The position numbers were made by a program, and so were the translations under genes. Below, in pieces: positions 1-8,482 of a stretch of 64,000 bases of DNA. Each line of letters opens with the position of its first letter. Position 1 is the stretch's first letter. This stretch comes from Opitutaceae bacterium (lineage in GTDB: Bacteria; Verrucomicrobiota; Verrucomicrobiia; Opitutales; Opitutaceae): positions 62,001-126,000 of the forward strand of contig JAIXWY010000005.1 of the NCBI GenBank assembly GCA_027490995.1, read 5' to 3'. The notes under the pieces were generated by a model. That model saw only the letters and a list, made by a program, of their open reading frames with translations. It had not been told where the DNA came from and made no database searches.

Positions 1-789
1 TGCGGTCTGATGACCGAGAACGCGGCCGATGGTTCGATCGCGAAGTGGACCACGATCACCGACATCCTCGGTGAGGAAGATCACTTCGGCGATATGGACT
101 TCAAGCTCGCCGGCACGACCAAGGGGATCACGGGCTTCCAGCTCGACCTGAAGATCAACGGTCTGCCCTTCGAGATCGCCAAGACCGCGATCTTCCAGGC
201 CCGCGACGCGCGCATCGAAATCCTCAAGACGATGCTCGGCGCCCTCAGCGCCCCGCGCAAGGACCTCTCCACGTACGCTCCGCGCATCCAGACGATCCAG
301 ATCGATCCGGAAAAGATCGGCCTGCTCATCGGACCGGGCGGCAAGACGATCCGCCGCATCGTCGAAACGACCGGCGCGCAGATCGACATCGCCGAGGACG
401 ACTCGGGCAAGGTGTTCATCTACTCGAACAACGCCGACGCGATGAACCGCGCCGTCCAGGAAATCGACTCGCTCTGCGGCGGCGGCGCCCAGATCGAGAA
501 CGGCAAGATCTACCAGGGCCGCGTCACCGGCATCAAGGAGTTCGGCTGCTTCGTCGAGTGTCTCCCGGGCAAGGAAGGCCTCTGCCACATCTCCGAGCTC
601 GCCGACATGCGCGTACGCCGCACCGAAGACGTCGTGAAGATGGGCGAGACCATCTGGGTCAAGTGCGTCGGCATCGACGAAAAGTCCGGCAAGGTCCGCC
701 TCTCGCGCAAGGCCGCGATGAAGGAACGCGAACAGCAGGCCCAGGGCAGCGCTCCCGCTCCCGAGGCGCCGGCTCCCTCCGCCTCGTAA
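1..789 (+). CDS. pnp: Polyribonucleotide nucleotidyltransferase (PNPase), 3' part
   Basis: C-terminal 262 residues of PNPase, the phosphate-dependent 3'-5' RNA-degrading enzyme of the degradosome. The frame is open to the left edge, so the 5' part of the gene is outside the window. The [10 protein letters not shown] stretch carries the aspartates that bind catalytic metal in the second RNase PH domain. A KH domain follows, with GPGGKT near visible residue 111, and then an S1 RNA-binding domain (about residues 168-235). The tail is rich in Ala and Pro. A strong terminator lies 38 bp after the stop. The family assignment is secure. Confidence 0.97.
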   Translation, partial: CGLMTENAADGSIAKWTTITDILGEEDHFGDMDFKLAGTTKGITGFQLDLKINGLPFEIAKTAIFQARDARIEILKTMLGALSAPRKDLSTYAPRIQTIQIDPEKIGLLIGPGGKTIRRIVETTGAQIDIAEDDSGKVFIYSNNADAMNRAVQEIDSLCGGGAQIENGKIYQGRVTGIKEFGCFVECLPGKEGLCHISELADMRVRRTEDVVKMGETIWVKCVGIDEKSGKVRLSRKAAMKEREQQAQGSAPAPEAPAPSAS

Positions 790-827
790 CCGGAATCCTT
801 CGGATCGCTTGCGATCCGTTCCCCTTC

Positions 828-860
828 AGGCCGGAGCCTTCACGGGCTCCGGCCTTTTTT
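828..860 (+). terminator. Rho-independent terminator of pnp
   Basis: Perfect 11-bp inverted repeat (828-838 with 845-855) around a 6-nt loop, followed directly by a T run to 860. It is placed 38 bp after the pnp stop and before surE, so it should end the pnp transcript. Confidence 0.87.
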
Positions 861-1059
861 GTTCAACCCCACCAGCCACCGGCACGTCACGTCCGCTCTC
901 CCACGCGACCGCACAGGTTGCGCCACCCTCGCCGCACGTGCAGCGGGGCCTCAAGGGAGCACGCGGCAGTCTCTCTCGCTCCCGACGCGCCCGCCCTTGC
1001 ACTGCCGGGCCCCGCCTGACATCCCTCCCGTCTCCGCCGGGTCTCGGCGATCCGCTCCC

Positions 1060-1869
1060 ATGAAGCTCCTAGTCACCAACGACGACGGCATCGACTCCAC
1101 GTTTCTCCTCGAACTCGTCCGCGCCCTCAAGGACGCCGGGCACTCCGTCTTCGTCGTCGCCCCAAAGAGCGAACAAAGCTGGATCGGGTGCGCGAAGTCG
1201 CGGCACCGGACGGTCACGTCCACCGCGCTGCCGCCGCTGCTCGGCTGCCCGACGTGGACGGTCGACGGGACGCCGAGCGACTGCGTGAACATCGCCCTCG
1301 CCCACCTGCTGCCGCGCGGCGAGCGGATCGACGCCGTCGTCTCCGGCATCAACATCGGACGCAACGCCTCACTGGGTTTCATCCTCGCCAGCGGTACGAT
1401 CGGCGGCGCGTGGGAGGGCGCGATCCACGGCCTCCCCGGTATCGCCCTGTCCCACGATCTTTCCGCCGAGGCCTTCGCGACGATTCGGGTGCAGGGTGGG
1501 CAGCCCGATGCCCGGATCCTCGCATCCGTCCGCACCGCCGCCGCCCGTGCCGCCGCGCTCCTGCCAGAGCTGGTCGCGACGATCCCCGGACCCGGCTTCG
1601 CGGTGCACAACCTTAACTTCCCCGATCCCTGCGGGCCCGACACCCCGGTCGTCCGCACCGTGCCGGCCCACGTCGTCATTCCCGGGCTCTTCAGCCCCGC
1701 GGCCGACGACGGCACGCACCGTTTTGTCTTTCACCTCGGCGAGGACCGCTCCCCGACCGAGCCGCTGACCGACCGCGTGGCGTTGGACACCGGGCGGATC
1801 AGCCACACGATCCTCGATTACCGCGTCCTCGGCTCCGCCTTCGTACCACCGGCGGCCGCCCCGCGCTGA
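1060..1869 (+). CDS. surE: 5'/3'-nucleotidase SurE
   Basis: 269-residue SurE-family phosphatase, a metal-dependent enzyme that removes phosphate from nucleoside 5'- and 3'-monophosphates. The N-terminal MKLLVTNDDGID motif holds the two aspartates that bind the metal. The conserved VDGTPSDCVN and SGINIGRNAS segments (second metal and phosphate site) are also present. The frame is open upstream, but the family start is the ATG at 1060, which opens exactly with the conserved motif. The length fits the family. It is followed 70 bp later by an ABC ATPase gene with no evident functional link. Confidence 0.94.
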   Translation: MKLLVTNDDGIDSTFLLELVRALKDAGHSVFVVAPKSEQSWIGCAKSRHRTVTSTALPPLLGCPTWTVDGTPSDCVNIALAHLLPRGERIDAVVSGINIGRNASLGFILASGTIGGAWEGAIHGLPGIALSHDLSAEAFATIRVQGGQPDARILASVRTAAARAAALLPELVATIPGPGFAVHNLNFPDPCGPDTPVVRTVPAHVVIPGLFSPAADDGTHRFVFHLGEDRSPTEPLTDRVALDTGRISHTILDYRVLGSAFVPPAAAPR

Positions 1870-1939
1870 CCTCTCAGCGGCACGGGGACGCATTGACGCC
1901 CCCGGCCGCGCCGCCAATTCTTCCCCTCTCTCCGAGCCG

Positions 1940-2923
1940 ATGATCGAAGTTGAAAACCTCACCCGCGTCTTTCGCACCTACCGGAAAAAGCCGGGGTTCT
2001 GGGGCGGCGTGAAGGGACTCTTTCACCGGGAGTTCGTCGAAACTGCGGCGGCTAACCAGATCTCGTTTTCCATTCCCGAGGGTGCGTTCGTCGGTTTCCT
2101 CGGCCCGAACGGCGCCGGAAAGACGACGACCCTGAAAATGCTGTCCGGCCTCATCTACCCGACCAGCGGCACGGCGCGGGTAGCCGGCTTCGACCCCACG
2201 CGGCGCGAAAACGCCTATCGTCGCATCTTCGCACTGGTGCTCGGCCAGAAGAATCAACTCTGGTGGGACCTGCCCGCCAGCGAGTCCTTCGTACTCCTGC
2301 GCCACATCTACGACCTCCCCGCCGCGCAGTTTCAAGAGACCCTCGATGAGCTGGTCACGCTGCTCGGCGTGAAGGACAAGCTGAACGTCATGGTCCGCGA
2401 GCTCTCGCTGGGCGAGCGGATGAAGATGGAGTTGATCGCCGCCCTGCTCCACCGCCCGCGCGTGCTCTTCCTCGATGAACCCACGATCGGCTTGGACGTG
2501 GTTTCACAGCGCGCGGTCCGCACCTTTCTCCGCGACTACAACCGGCGCTACCGCGTGACGATCCTGCTGACCAGCCACTACATGGCGGACATCAAGGAAC
2601 TCTGCGAGCGGGTCATCGTCATCGACAAAGGCCGCAAGATCTACGACGGCGCGCTCGATCGTCTTGAAGCCGGCAACGGGAGCCGCGTGAAGATCTTCCG
2701 CTTCATCCCGCGCGACCTTGCCGCGTTTCCCGAGACGTGGAAGTCCGCCTACGGTGAAACCACGCGGGATCCCGCCGACGGACGCTTCACCGTACGCGTG
2801 CCTCTGACGCACGTCGTCGCCGTCTCCCAGGAAATCCTCACCGCCGGCACCGTCGCCGATATCACCATCGAGGACGTTCCGCTCGAGGACGTGATCGCGG
2901 AGCTCTTCAGCGGCGCCGGCTGA
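1940..2923 (+). CDS. ABC-2-type transporter ATP-binding protein
   Basis: 327-residue ATPase with Walker A GPNGAGKTT (about residues 55-63), signature LSLGERMK (about 155-162) and Walker B VLFLDEP (about 175-181). The long N-terminal extension before the Walker A and the LGQKNQLWWDLP segment suit the COG4586-type ABC-2 ATPases that pair with two membrane permeases. No permease follows. The last 80 bp of the gene are repeated exactly at 3720-3799, and a toxin-antitoxin pair lies between the copies. The exported substrate is unknown. The ATPase itself looks intact. Confidence 0.92.
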   Translation: MIEVENLTRVFRTYRKKPGFWGGVKGLFHREFVETAAANQISFSIPEGAFVGFLGPNGAGKTTTLKMLSGLIYPTSGTARVAGFDPTRRENAYRRIFALVLGQKNQLWWDLPASESFVLLRHIYDLPAAQFQETLDELVTLLGVKDKLNVMVRELSLGERMKMELIAALLHRPRVLFLDEPTIGLDVVSQRAVRTFLRDYNRRYRVTILLTSHYMADIKELCERVIVIDKGRKIYDGALDRLEAGNGSRVKIFRFIPRDLAAFPETWKSAYGETTRDPADGRFTVRVPLTHVVAVSQEILTAGTVADITIEDVPLEDVIAELFSGAG

Positions 2924-2924
2924 G
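2845..2924. repeat. 80-bp direct repeat, copy 1 (3' end of ABC ATPase gene)
   Basis: Identical base for base to 3720-3799. This copy is the real 3' end of the ATPase reading frame including its TGA. The sequence after it (from 2925) differs from that after copy 2. Confidence 0.95.
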
Positions 2925-3143
2925 ATCGATCAGACCTGACCGCCGCTTGGGTTCAGCGTGCGGCTGAGACACGCCTACGCCTGAATTCGCTGTCAACCCC
3001 CGCGGTGCGCTCACAGTTACGACCGCTGTCCATTTCACAGAAGGGCACACTCCGTCGGACAGATACGCTACTCCCTTCGGGAATGAGCCTCGTCGTCATG
3101 GCCGAGCGGTACGCACCTACGATACGCCCTTTGGAGGGCAGAC

Positions 3144-3434
3144 GTGGGGCCGTTCCTTGACGCCACTCGCGTACCCGGTCAGCTTTTCATTGTGAAAACG
3201 ACATACACTCTTCGTGAGCTACAGCGGGAGACCGCCTCGGCAGTTCACGAGGCGGAGTCCGGGGTGTTGGTTACGGTGACCCGGCACGAGAAGCCGGTGG
3301 CCCACCTGATTTCAGACGAACGGCTCGGGGCCTTGCTGGAAACCCTCGAGCTCGCCGGCAACCCCGACTTCACGGCAGCGCTCACGTCGCTGAAGTCTGG
3401 AAAGATCAAGTTCCGGGCCGCTTCCTCCCTATGA
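3144..3434 (+). CDS. Phd/YefM-type antitoxin
   Basis: Small DNA-binding antitoxin expected to neutralise the toxin that follows. The core from residue 17 (KTTYTLRELQRETASAVHEA) fits the Phd/YefM N-terminal fold that binds operator DNA, and the acidic C-terminal part would wrap the toxin. Two starts compete. GTG at 3144 has a good ribosome binding site (GGAGGG at 3133-3138). GTG at 3192 gives the usual family length of about 80 residues but has no clear site. The stop overlaps the toxin start by 4 bp. The pair sits between two copies of an 80-bp repeat, which suggests acquired DNA. Confidence 0.8.
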   Translation: MGPFLDATRVPGQLFIVKTTYTLRELQRETASAVHEAESGVLVTVTRHEKPVAHLISDERLGALLETLELAGNPDFTAALTSLKSGKIKFRAASSL

Positions 3435-3715
3435 GAAAGCGATCCGTCGTAGTGGCGGATTCGGTCTGGGAGTACGTCGGTGCACTCGCTCCCGAACCCC
3501 GGCGACGCTGTAAAGCAGCCTTGCTCGCGCTGCCCGGCGGCGACACTCAACAGCTCGAAGGCGACTATGCCGGGTACTTCCGGCTCCGGGTCGGATCGCT
3601 TCGCTTCATCTACCGCGAACATCGCGGCCGGATCGAGGTCTTCTACGTCGAACAACGAAGACTGGTCTACGACCTGCTGGCGGCCCACATCGCGCAGCTC
3701 TTTCAGCGAGGTTGA
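3431..3715 (+). CDS. RelE/ParE-superfamily toxin
   Basis: 94-residue basic protein of RelE/ParE size and pattern. It starts inside the antitoxin stop (ATGA overlap). The central YFRLRVGSLRFIYREHRGRIEVFYVEQR stretch, quoted here only as residues about 47-74, gives the alternating strand pattern and basic residues of this superfamily (key pieces YFRLRVGSLRFIY and VFYVEQR). RelE members cleave mRNA on the ribosome and ParE members attack gyrase. The sequence alone does not decide which. The stop lies 4 bp before the second 80-bp repeat copy. Confidence 0.83.
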   Translation: MRKRSVVVADSVWEYVGALAPEPRRRCKAALLALPGGDTQQLEGDYAGYFRLRVGSLRFIYREHRGRIEVFYVEQRRLVYDLLAAHIAQLFQRG

Positions 3716-3719
3716 ATCT

Positions 3720-3799
3720 CGGCACCGTCGCCGATATCACCATCGAGGACGTTCCGCTCGAGGACGTGATCGCGGAGCTCTTCAGCGGCGCCGGCTGAG
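3720..3799. repeat. 80-bp direct repeat, copy 2
   Basis: Exact duplicate of 2845-2924, placed 875 bp downstream and starting 4 bp after the toxin stop. It is a non-coding fragment here, carrying the last 26 codons of the ABC ATPase without its gene body. Confidence 0.95.
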
Positions 3800-3806
3800 C
3801 CGGCGC
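3788..3806. other. GC-rich hairpin spanning the end of repeat copy 2
   Basis: Perfect 8-bp stem (3788-3795 with 3799-3806) with the TGA of the duplicated gene end as its loop. Half of the stem lies outside the repeat. This suggests that the sequence after 3799 is the original downstream context of the ATPase gene, while copy 1 has lost it. There is no T run, so terminator activity is uncertain. Confidence 0.4.
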
Positions 3807-3849
3807 GGCGCAGACCGCGGCCCGCGCAAGCGTACCGTCATCGCATCGC

Positions 3850-4701
3850 TCACGCGACGATGCCGGAGCTGGACGGGACGAGCGCGGGCCAAGGCGGAGG
3901 GACGTTGGTAAGTTCCAACACGCGGCGGCGAAGGGTGGCCTCGCATTGCAGCACGGCGGCGGTGAGGGCGGCAGGCTCCAGCGCGGCGCTGACCCGGACC
4001 TCATCCAGTTCGGCTGGCGTCAGGAGCATCTCCGCGCGGCGGCCGTCGAAGACCGGCTCGAGCCCGCGCCGCTGGCGCGATTCGGTGAGCAGGCGCAGGT
4101 TGACCTCGACCGGCGTGCGATGGAGCCAACGCTGCGCGGCGACGAGTTCCCCGCGCGCCACCTTGCTCAAGATCCAGTGCAAATCCACGTAGGCGCACTC
4201 CGCGAGCGCGAGGACGGCGGCCCGGTCCAACCGTGGATCCGGAGCCTCCCGGACGACGCGGTCGTAGAAGCGCTCCCAAGCCGGACCGCCCCGAAGAACC
4301 TGATAGCCCGGCCGCATCACGACCGCGAGCGGCCCCAAGGCCCGGGCCAAACCGCGCACTCTGCGGTGAAGCCCGCAGCGCACCAGCATGCGCGCCACGC
4401 GCAGACGCGAGGCGGGCACGATCACGAGATCAAACTCCGCGCCCTCCAGCAGCAGCGTCGCCTTGCGCGCACCCCCGGTGGCGTCGCGGACGGCGTAGGC
4501 GCGGACCCGCCAGCCCGGAATACCGGACGTCCAGTGACGATCCTCAAAAAGATTCGGCCGCGTCGTCACAATCTGTACGTCGAAGTCTGAACCCGCTCCG
4601 GCCCGCCCCTGGGCCTGCGTGCCGAACAGCGTGACGGCGCGGATCGAGCGCTCGCGATCAACCCAGTCGAGAAACGCCTGCAGCGCCGCGGGCGTTACCA
4701 T
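3850..4701 (-). CDS. Nucleotidyltransferase-fold protein, aminoglycoside adenylyltransferase-like
   Basis: 283-residue protein with the pol-beta-type nucleotidyltransferase motif LFGTQAQGRAGAGSDFDVQI (GT at 27-28, acidic pair D39/D41) and a third acid in EFDLVIV (D91). All expected catalytic residues are therefore present. The helical C-terminal half resembles streptomycin 6-adenylyltransferase-type enzymes, which move AMP from ATP to a substrate. The start codon overlaps the stop of the upstream kinase-like gene by 7 bp. It is thus the last gene of the signalling operon and a possible output enzyme. The substrate is unknown. Antibiotic resistance is only one possibility. Confidence 0.8.
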   Translation of the reverse strand: MVTPAALQAFLDWVDRERSIRAVTLFGTQAQGRAGAGSDFDVQIVTTRPNLFEDRHWTSGIPGWRVRAYAVRDATGGARKATLLLEGAEFDLVIVPASRLRVARMLVRCGLHRRVRGLARALGPLAVVMRPGYQVLRGGPAWERFYDRVVREAPDPRLDRAAVLALAECAYVDLHWILSKVARGELVAAQRWLHRTPVEVNLRLLTESRQRRGLEPVFDGRRAEMLLTPAELDEVRVSAALEPAALTAAVLQCEATLRRRVLELTNVPPPWPALVPSSSGIVA

Positions 4702-6491
4702 TTGCGCAGCGAAATGAGGATTTCCGTTCCCTCCATGCCTGGCCCGGCGTGGATCGAACCGCCGTGCAGGCGGATGACCTCCTTGGCGATGAAGACCCCC
4801 ATGTTACCCTGATTGGGAACGCTATCGGCGGTGGGTTCAGGGAGGATTCCCTCCAGCTCAAGCGCCCCGCCCTTGATGGAGACCAGCGCAGTCAGCGCGT
4901 CTCCGGACCCAGCGGAGCGGAGCTGGACCGAGAGGTCCTTGGTGCCGCGCTCGCCCCGGTTGGTGGTGACGGCGCGCACGACAGACTCAAGGGCGAAGTC
5001 GGCGAGACGGCGGGCGATGGCGAGCGGGACGGGCTGGGGGCCGATCTCGATGCGGACTGAGCAGCGGGAGCCCACCTCTTGGAGGAGTTCGCGGAGATCG
5101 ACCACCTCGATCTGCGGCTCACTGAGCGCTGCGAGGTACGTTAGTTCGCGATTGAGGGTTTCGAGGCGGGTGACATCGATGCGAATAGCCTCGCGGATGG
5201 GCGCCGGCAGGTGCTCCTCGGCGTGGCGCAGGGCAGCGAGCGACACGAGGGAGTTACCAATCTCGTGGTTCAGGGTGAGGGCGAGCTCGCGCAGCATGTT
5301 GAGCCGATCCACGCGCGCCTGACGCTCGCGCTCGAAGACCTCCTCGCTGGCGTCCTCCCACGAAGCCCAGGTCAGACCATTTTCAGCGACAAACCCGGCG
5401 GACGCGCGCAACGGCTGGTCGGGGGCGGCGGTGAGCCGAGCGACATCGCGCGACTGGCGCACCCGGCCGATGAGTGCCCGTACGGCGACGGGGACGGTCC
5501 GGGCCGGATCCTCGCCGGGATTGAGGACCAAGGACGGAGGCTGGTGCTGAGCGACCACCTGGGCGCGTTTCTCGACGGACGCAAGACGCTCCATTTCCGC
5601 GCCGCTGCGGAGGAACTGACGGAGCAGGCGACCCACGAACACCGCGCGGGATTTGTCGGCCTCATCGAACGGCTGACCATCATCGCGAACCCCGCACGCG
5701 ATCAGCCCGAGCAGTTGCCCGTGGTCGTGCAGCGGCACGAGCAAGCGGGCGCCCCAGAGGGCCATGCGATTACGCAAGGATAGCTCGGCCACGGGATCCG
5801 GCGGACCGGGCCAATCGACACCGTCGAGAATGAGCGGGTGCAGCGCGAGGTAGCGCGCGCCCGGATCGTCGGCGGGAAAGAAAGATGAACCCCGGTCCGC
5901 GCGGAATCCGCCCTCCTCGCGGAGCAGGAAGACCGTGTGGGAAGCGCGGAGCAGGTAGCGGGCGGCGCGCCGAAACTCGCTGAGGATCCGCTCGCGGGAA
6001 GACAGGTTCTCGACCGCGGCCTCGAGGAAGTCCCAGATTTCGAGCGTATCGCCCCACGGACTATTGCGGGAAGAGGACGAAGAAGCGGTCGGTGATTGGC
6101 GCGGGAGATCGGAGCGCCGCAGACGCTCCATGAGCAGATCGACGGCGGCGTTCCGCTCGGCCAATTCCTCGACCAGCGGCAGCAGATCGCGCAACTCGGT
6201 CAGACTTTCCGTGTAGGAAAAGCGTCGCTGGGCCCGACCGGACTGGCGTATTTCCTCGAAAGGTCGGGAGTGAGGCTCGCCGACCAGCAGCAGCGGGCAC
6301 TGCTCGAGGCTCGTCGGGATCTTGTCGGCGCACAGCGCATCGAGGATGATGACGACGGGCAATCCCGGTGGGAGCCGCTGCCCGAGCAGCGGCTCGGACA
6401 ATCCCAGCACCGGACGGCCTGCGGGCACCTGGGCGGACCAGGCGGACAGCAGGGATGGGTTTTCGGTGGCTAGGAGGAAGGAGGCGGGCAT
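4695..6491 (-). CDS. Histidine kinase-like protein with pseudo-receiver and GAF-like region
   Basis: 598-residue soluble protein. Residues 1-125 look like a degenerate receiver (VVIILDA, D51). Residues about 150-300 resemble a GAF sensor. An H-box with HEIGNSLV (H409) is followed by an ATPase-like tail. The tail lacks a normal N-box (VVRAVTTNRG instead of N..NA) and has no DxGxG box, and only a weak G2 region (GNMGVFIAKEV) remains. It probably binds ATP poorly and may act as a histidine phosphotransfer or scaffold protein. The start overlaps the stop of the membrane kinase by 22 bp, and the stop overlaps the nucleotidyltransferase start. Confidence 0.85.
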   Translation of the reverse strand: MPASFLLATENPSLLSAWSAQVPAGRPVLGLSEPLLGQRLPPGLPVVIILDALCADKIPTSLEQCPLLLVGEPHSRPFEEIRQSGRAQRRFSYTESLTELRDLLPLVEELAERNAAVDLLMERLRRSDLPRQSPTASSSSSRNSPWGDTLEIWDFLEAAVENLSSRERILSEFRRAARYLLRASHTVFLLREEGGFRADRGSSFFPADDPGARYLALHPLILDGVDWPGPPDPVAELSLRNRMALWGARLLVPLHDHGQLLGLIACGVRDDGQPFDEADKSRAVFVGRLLRQFLRSGAEMERLASVEKRAQVVAQHQPPSLVLNPGEDPARTVPVAVRALIGRVRQSRDVARLTAAPDQPLRASAGFVAENGLTWASWEDASEEVFERERQARVDRLNMLRELALTLNHEIGNSLVSLAALRHAEEHLPAPIREAIRIDVTRLETLNRELTYLAALSEPQIEVVDLRELLQEVGSRCSVRIEIGPQPVPLAIARRLADFALESVVRAVTTNRGERGTKDLSVQLRSAGSGDALTALVSIKGGALELEGILPEPTADSVPNQGNMGVFIAKEVIRLHGGSIHAGPGMEGTEILISLRKW

Positions 6492-8482
6492 GGGAAGACG
6501 ACCCGGAAGGTCGCTCCTTGACCGGAGACGAAAGGATCGACGCGGATCGAAGAGCCGAGGCTGGACAGGATGTCGCTACATATGGCGAGCCCGAGGCCAA
6601 AGCCCGAGGATTTTGTGGTCTGAAACGCCTCGAAAAGACGCGGACGTATTTCTGCGGAGATGCCGGGGCCGTTATCGGCGACGGTGACCTCGACGCCGCG
6701 GGACACATTGCGGGTGGTGATGCGAATCCAGCGTGGCCGTTCTTGGTTTTCCTGGGCCTGGATGGAGTTGAAGCAAAGGTTGAGGATGACCTGCTTGGCG
6801 GCGTTGCCATCGATGAGGACGACATCGGAGGAGGCGAGCAGTTCGCGGATGACCTCGACCCGCTTGTCCTCGGCCTTGCTGACAATGAGGTCGCAGGAGG
6901 CGCGGACGACCTCGTGGAGCGGAGTGGGCTTCAGCAGGTACTTGCGAGGGGAAGCCAGATCGAGGAGCTGTTCAGTGAGGCGCTCGATGCGCGCGACCTC
7001 GCTGGCGATGAGCCCGGAGAAGCGATTCCGGAAATTTTCGTCCTGGTAGTGGGTCGGAAACAGCTGAACGAACGTCTTGATGCTCACGAGCGGATTACGG
7101 ATCTCATGCGCCACACTCGCACCGAGAAGGCCGACGGTGGCGAGACGCTCGGAGTGCTGAGCCTTGGCCGCTAGCAAGCTCCGAGCGAGAAATCCCTCGA
7201 TCATCGAGCCAAGTTCCCCGAGTTCTACGACCTCGGGGAACGTAAAAGGCCGCCGTGAAGGCCGAGCGGATACTCCCAGGATGAGTTCCAGCGTAGCGCC
7301 TTTGATCGCAACGACTACCCCGAGGCGATTGCTCGAAAGGAACGAGCTGACGAGGTCGCTGTTGTGCGAGGACCGTTCGCGCGTCATCCGCTCCGGAGTC
7401 GCCCACTTCATCTGGAAAAGGGCCTGCCAGAGATCGTCGCTGATCGCGACAGGTGGAGCCGTCGGCCGCAGACGTACGTCGTCGCGGGAAAAGATCGTAA
7501 CCGATTCGGTGTCTCCCCAGCCCGCCAGAATGGACTGAAACCGACTGTTCAGTTCCGCGACTGAAAGCGAAGCGCGTGAGGTATCGATCAAGGCGGCGCG
7601 CGCCTGCTCGGCCCTGGGGTACCGTCCGGAAGCACCATCGAGCCAAGTGCCGAAGACAGATGCGAAACTTAGGACCAAAGCCGTGGTCAGAAGAAATGCG
7701 AAAGGCTCCTGGATGACCAACTGCAGGACGAGATTGATCCCGTAGGCCAAGCCCGCGACCGTACAGACGAGGGCTACCCGCTTCATCGCGATGCGGAGCA
7801 GATAGCGCGCATCGAAGATGCGATGCGTTGTCATCGCGAGTACGGTCAGCGCATAGAAAGCAATGATGACGATCGGCTGAATTTGGATCGCGCTGCGCGC
7901 TTGGAAAGCAGCGCCCACACCCATCAGCGCCAGAACCGTCAGCGCAGCGGAGGAGCCACCGATAAGCAGGATCTGGAGTTCGATTCGCGCGACCCCTAAC
8001 TGATTCCGCGCTTGAACAATGGTCTCGCGACAAAGCAGCACGTAAGAGCCGACATTTACGATCAGGTAGACAAAGTATCCCGCGCCGTACTCACGATTGG
8101 TGGAAGTGGAGTGATCGGGAACAAACCACGCCGTGAATGGGATCACTGACGCAAACAGGCAAAGTAACACCCAAGGCAATGATCGTTTAAACTGATGATT
8201 TTTCTGTCCTGGCTGCTTAACGACAGCCTCCTTAAGGGTCCATACATGGAGAGGCAGCCACGCGCCGACTGCACAAATCGCTCTAACCCAAGGCAGTCCC
8301 TCGCTGGAGATGACAGCGAGATAAAGCAAATATGCCCAAATCGCGACGTGGACCGAGACCGAGAAGAAGTAACGGTTCAGCGAACGTCGCGGATTCGCCC
8401 AAAGAGCAGCCAGTCCCACCAGAAAGACGGTGATAGCAGCGAAGAGAGCCGGGTGGACGATTACTGAGTTATCACCAAGCAT
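6470..8482 (-). CDS. Membrane-bound sensor histidine kinase
   Basis: 670 residues from the ATG at 8482. About eight hydrophobic segments fill residues 1-285, like the 7TM-type input region of some kinases. A linker follows, then a complete kinase core: H-box VAHEIRNPLVSI (H459), N-box VILNLCFNSIQA, G1 DNGPGI, F-box and G2 GFGLGLAI. The frame is open further upstream, but 8482 gives a normal first membrane segment, and the start lies inside the last codons of the ketosynthase-like gene (22-bp overlap). It is a clear paralogue of the kinase at 11112-13193. The signal sensed is unknown. Confidence 0.9.
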   Translation of the reverse strand: MLGDNSVIVHPALFAAITVFLVGLAALWANPRRSLNRYFFSVSVHVAIWAYLLYLAVISSEGLPWVRAICAVGAWLPLHVWTLKEAVVKQPGQKNHQFKRSLPWVLLCLFASVIPFTAWFVPDHSTSTNREYGAGYFVYLIVNVGSYVLLCRETIVQARNQLGVARIELQILLIGGSSAALTVLALMGVGAAFQARSAIQIQPIVIIAFYALTVLAMTTHRIFDARYLLRIAMKRVALVCTVAGLAYGINLVLQLVIQEPFAFLLTTALVLSFASVFGTWLDGASGRYPRAEQARAALIDTSRASLSVAELNSRFQSILAGWGDTESVTIFSRDDVRLRPTAPPVAISDDLWQALFQMKWATPERMTRERSSHNSDLVSSFLSSNRLGVVVAIKGATLELILGVSARPSRRPFTFPEVVELGELGSMIEGFLARSLLAAKAQHSERLATVGLLGASVAHEIRNPLVSIKTFVQLFPTHYQDENFRNRFSGLIASEVARIERLTEQLLDLASPRKYLLKPTPLHEVVRASCDLIVSKAEDKRVEVIRELLASSDVVLIDGNAAKQVILNLCFNSIQAQENQERPRWIRITTRNVSRGVEVTVADNGPGISAEIRPRLFEAFQTTKSSGFGLGLAICSDILSSLGSSIRVDPFVSGQGATFRVVFPCPPPSS

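Noticed and set aside
3850..4701. Definite streptomycin-resistance gene
   Set aside because: The nucleotidyltransferase motifs fit, but operon context with kinases and lack of wider identity do not justify naming a drug substrate.
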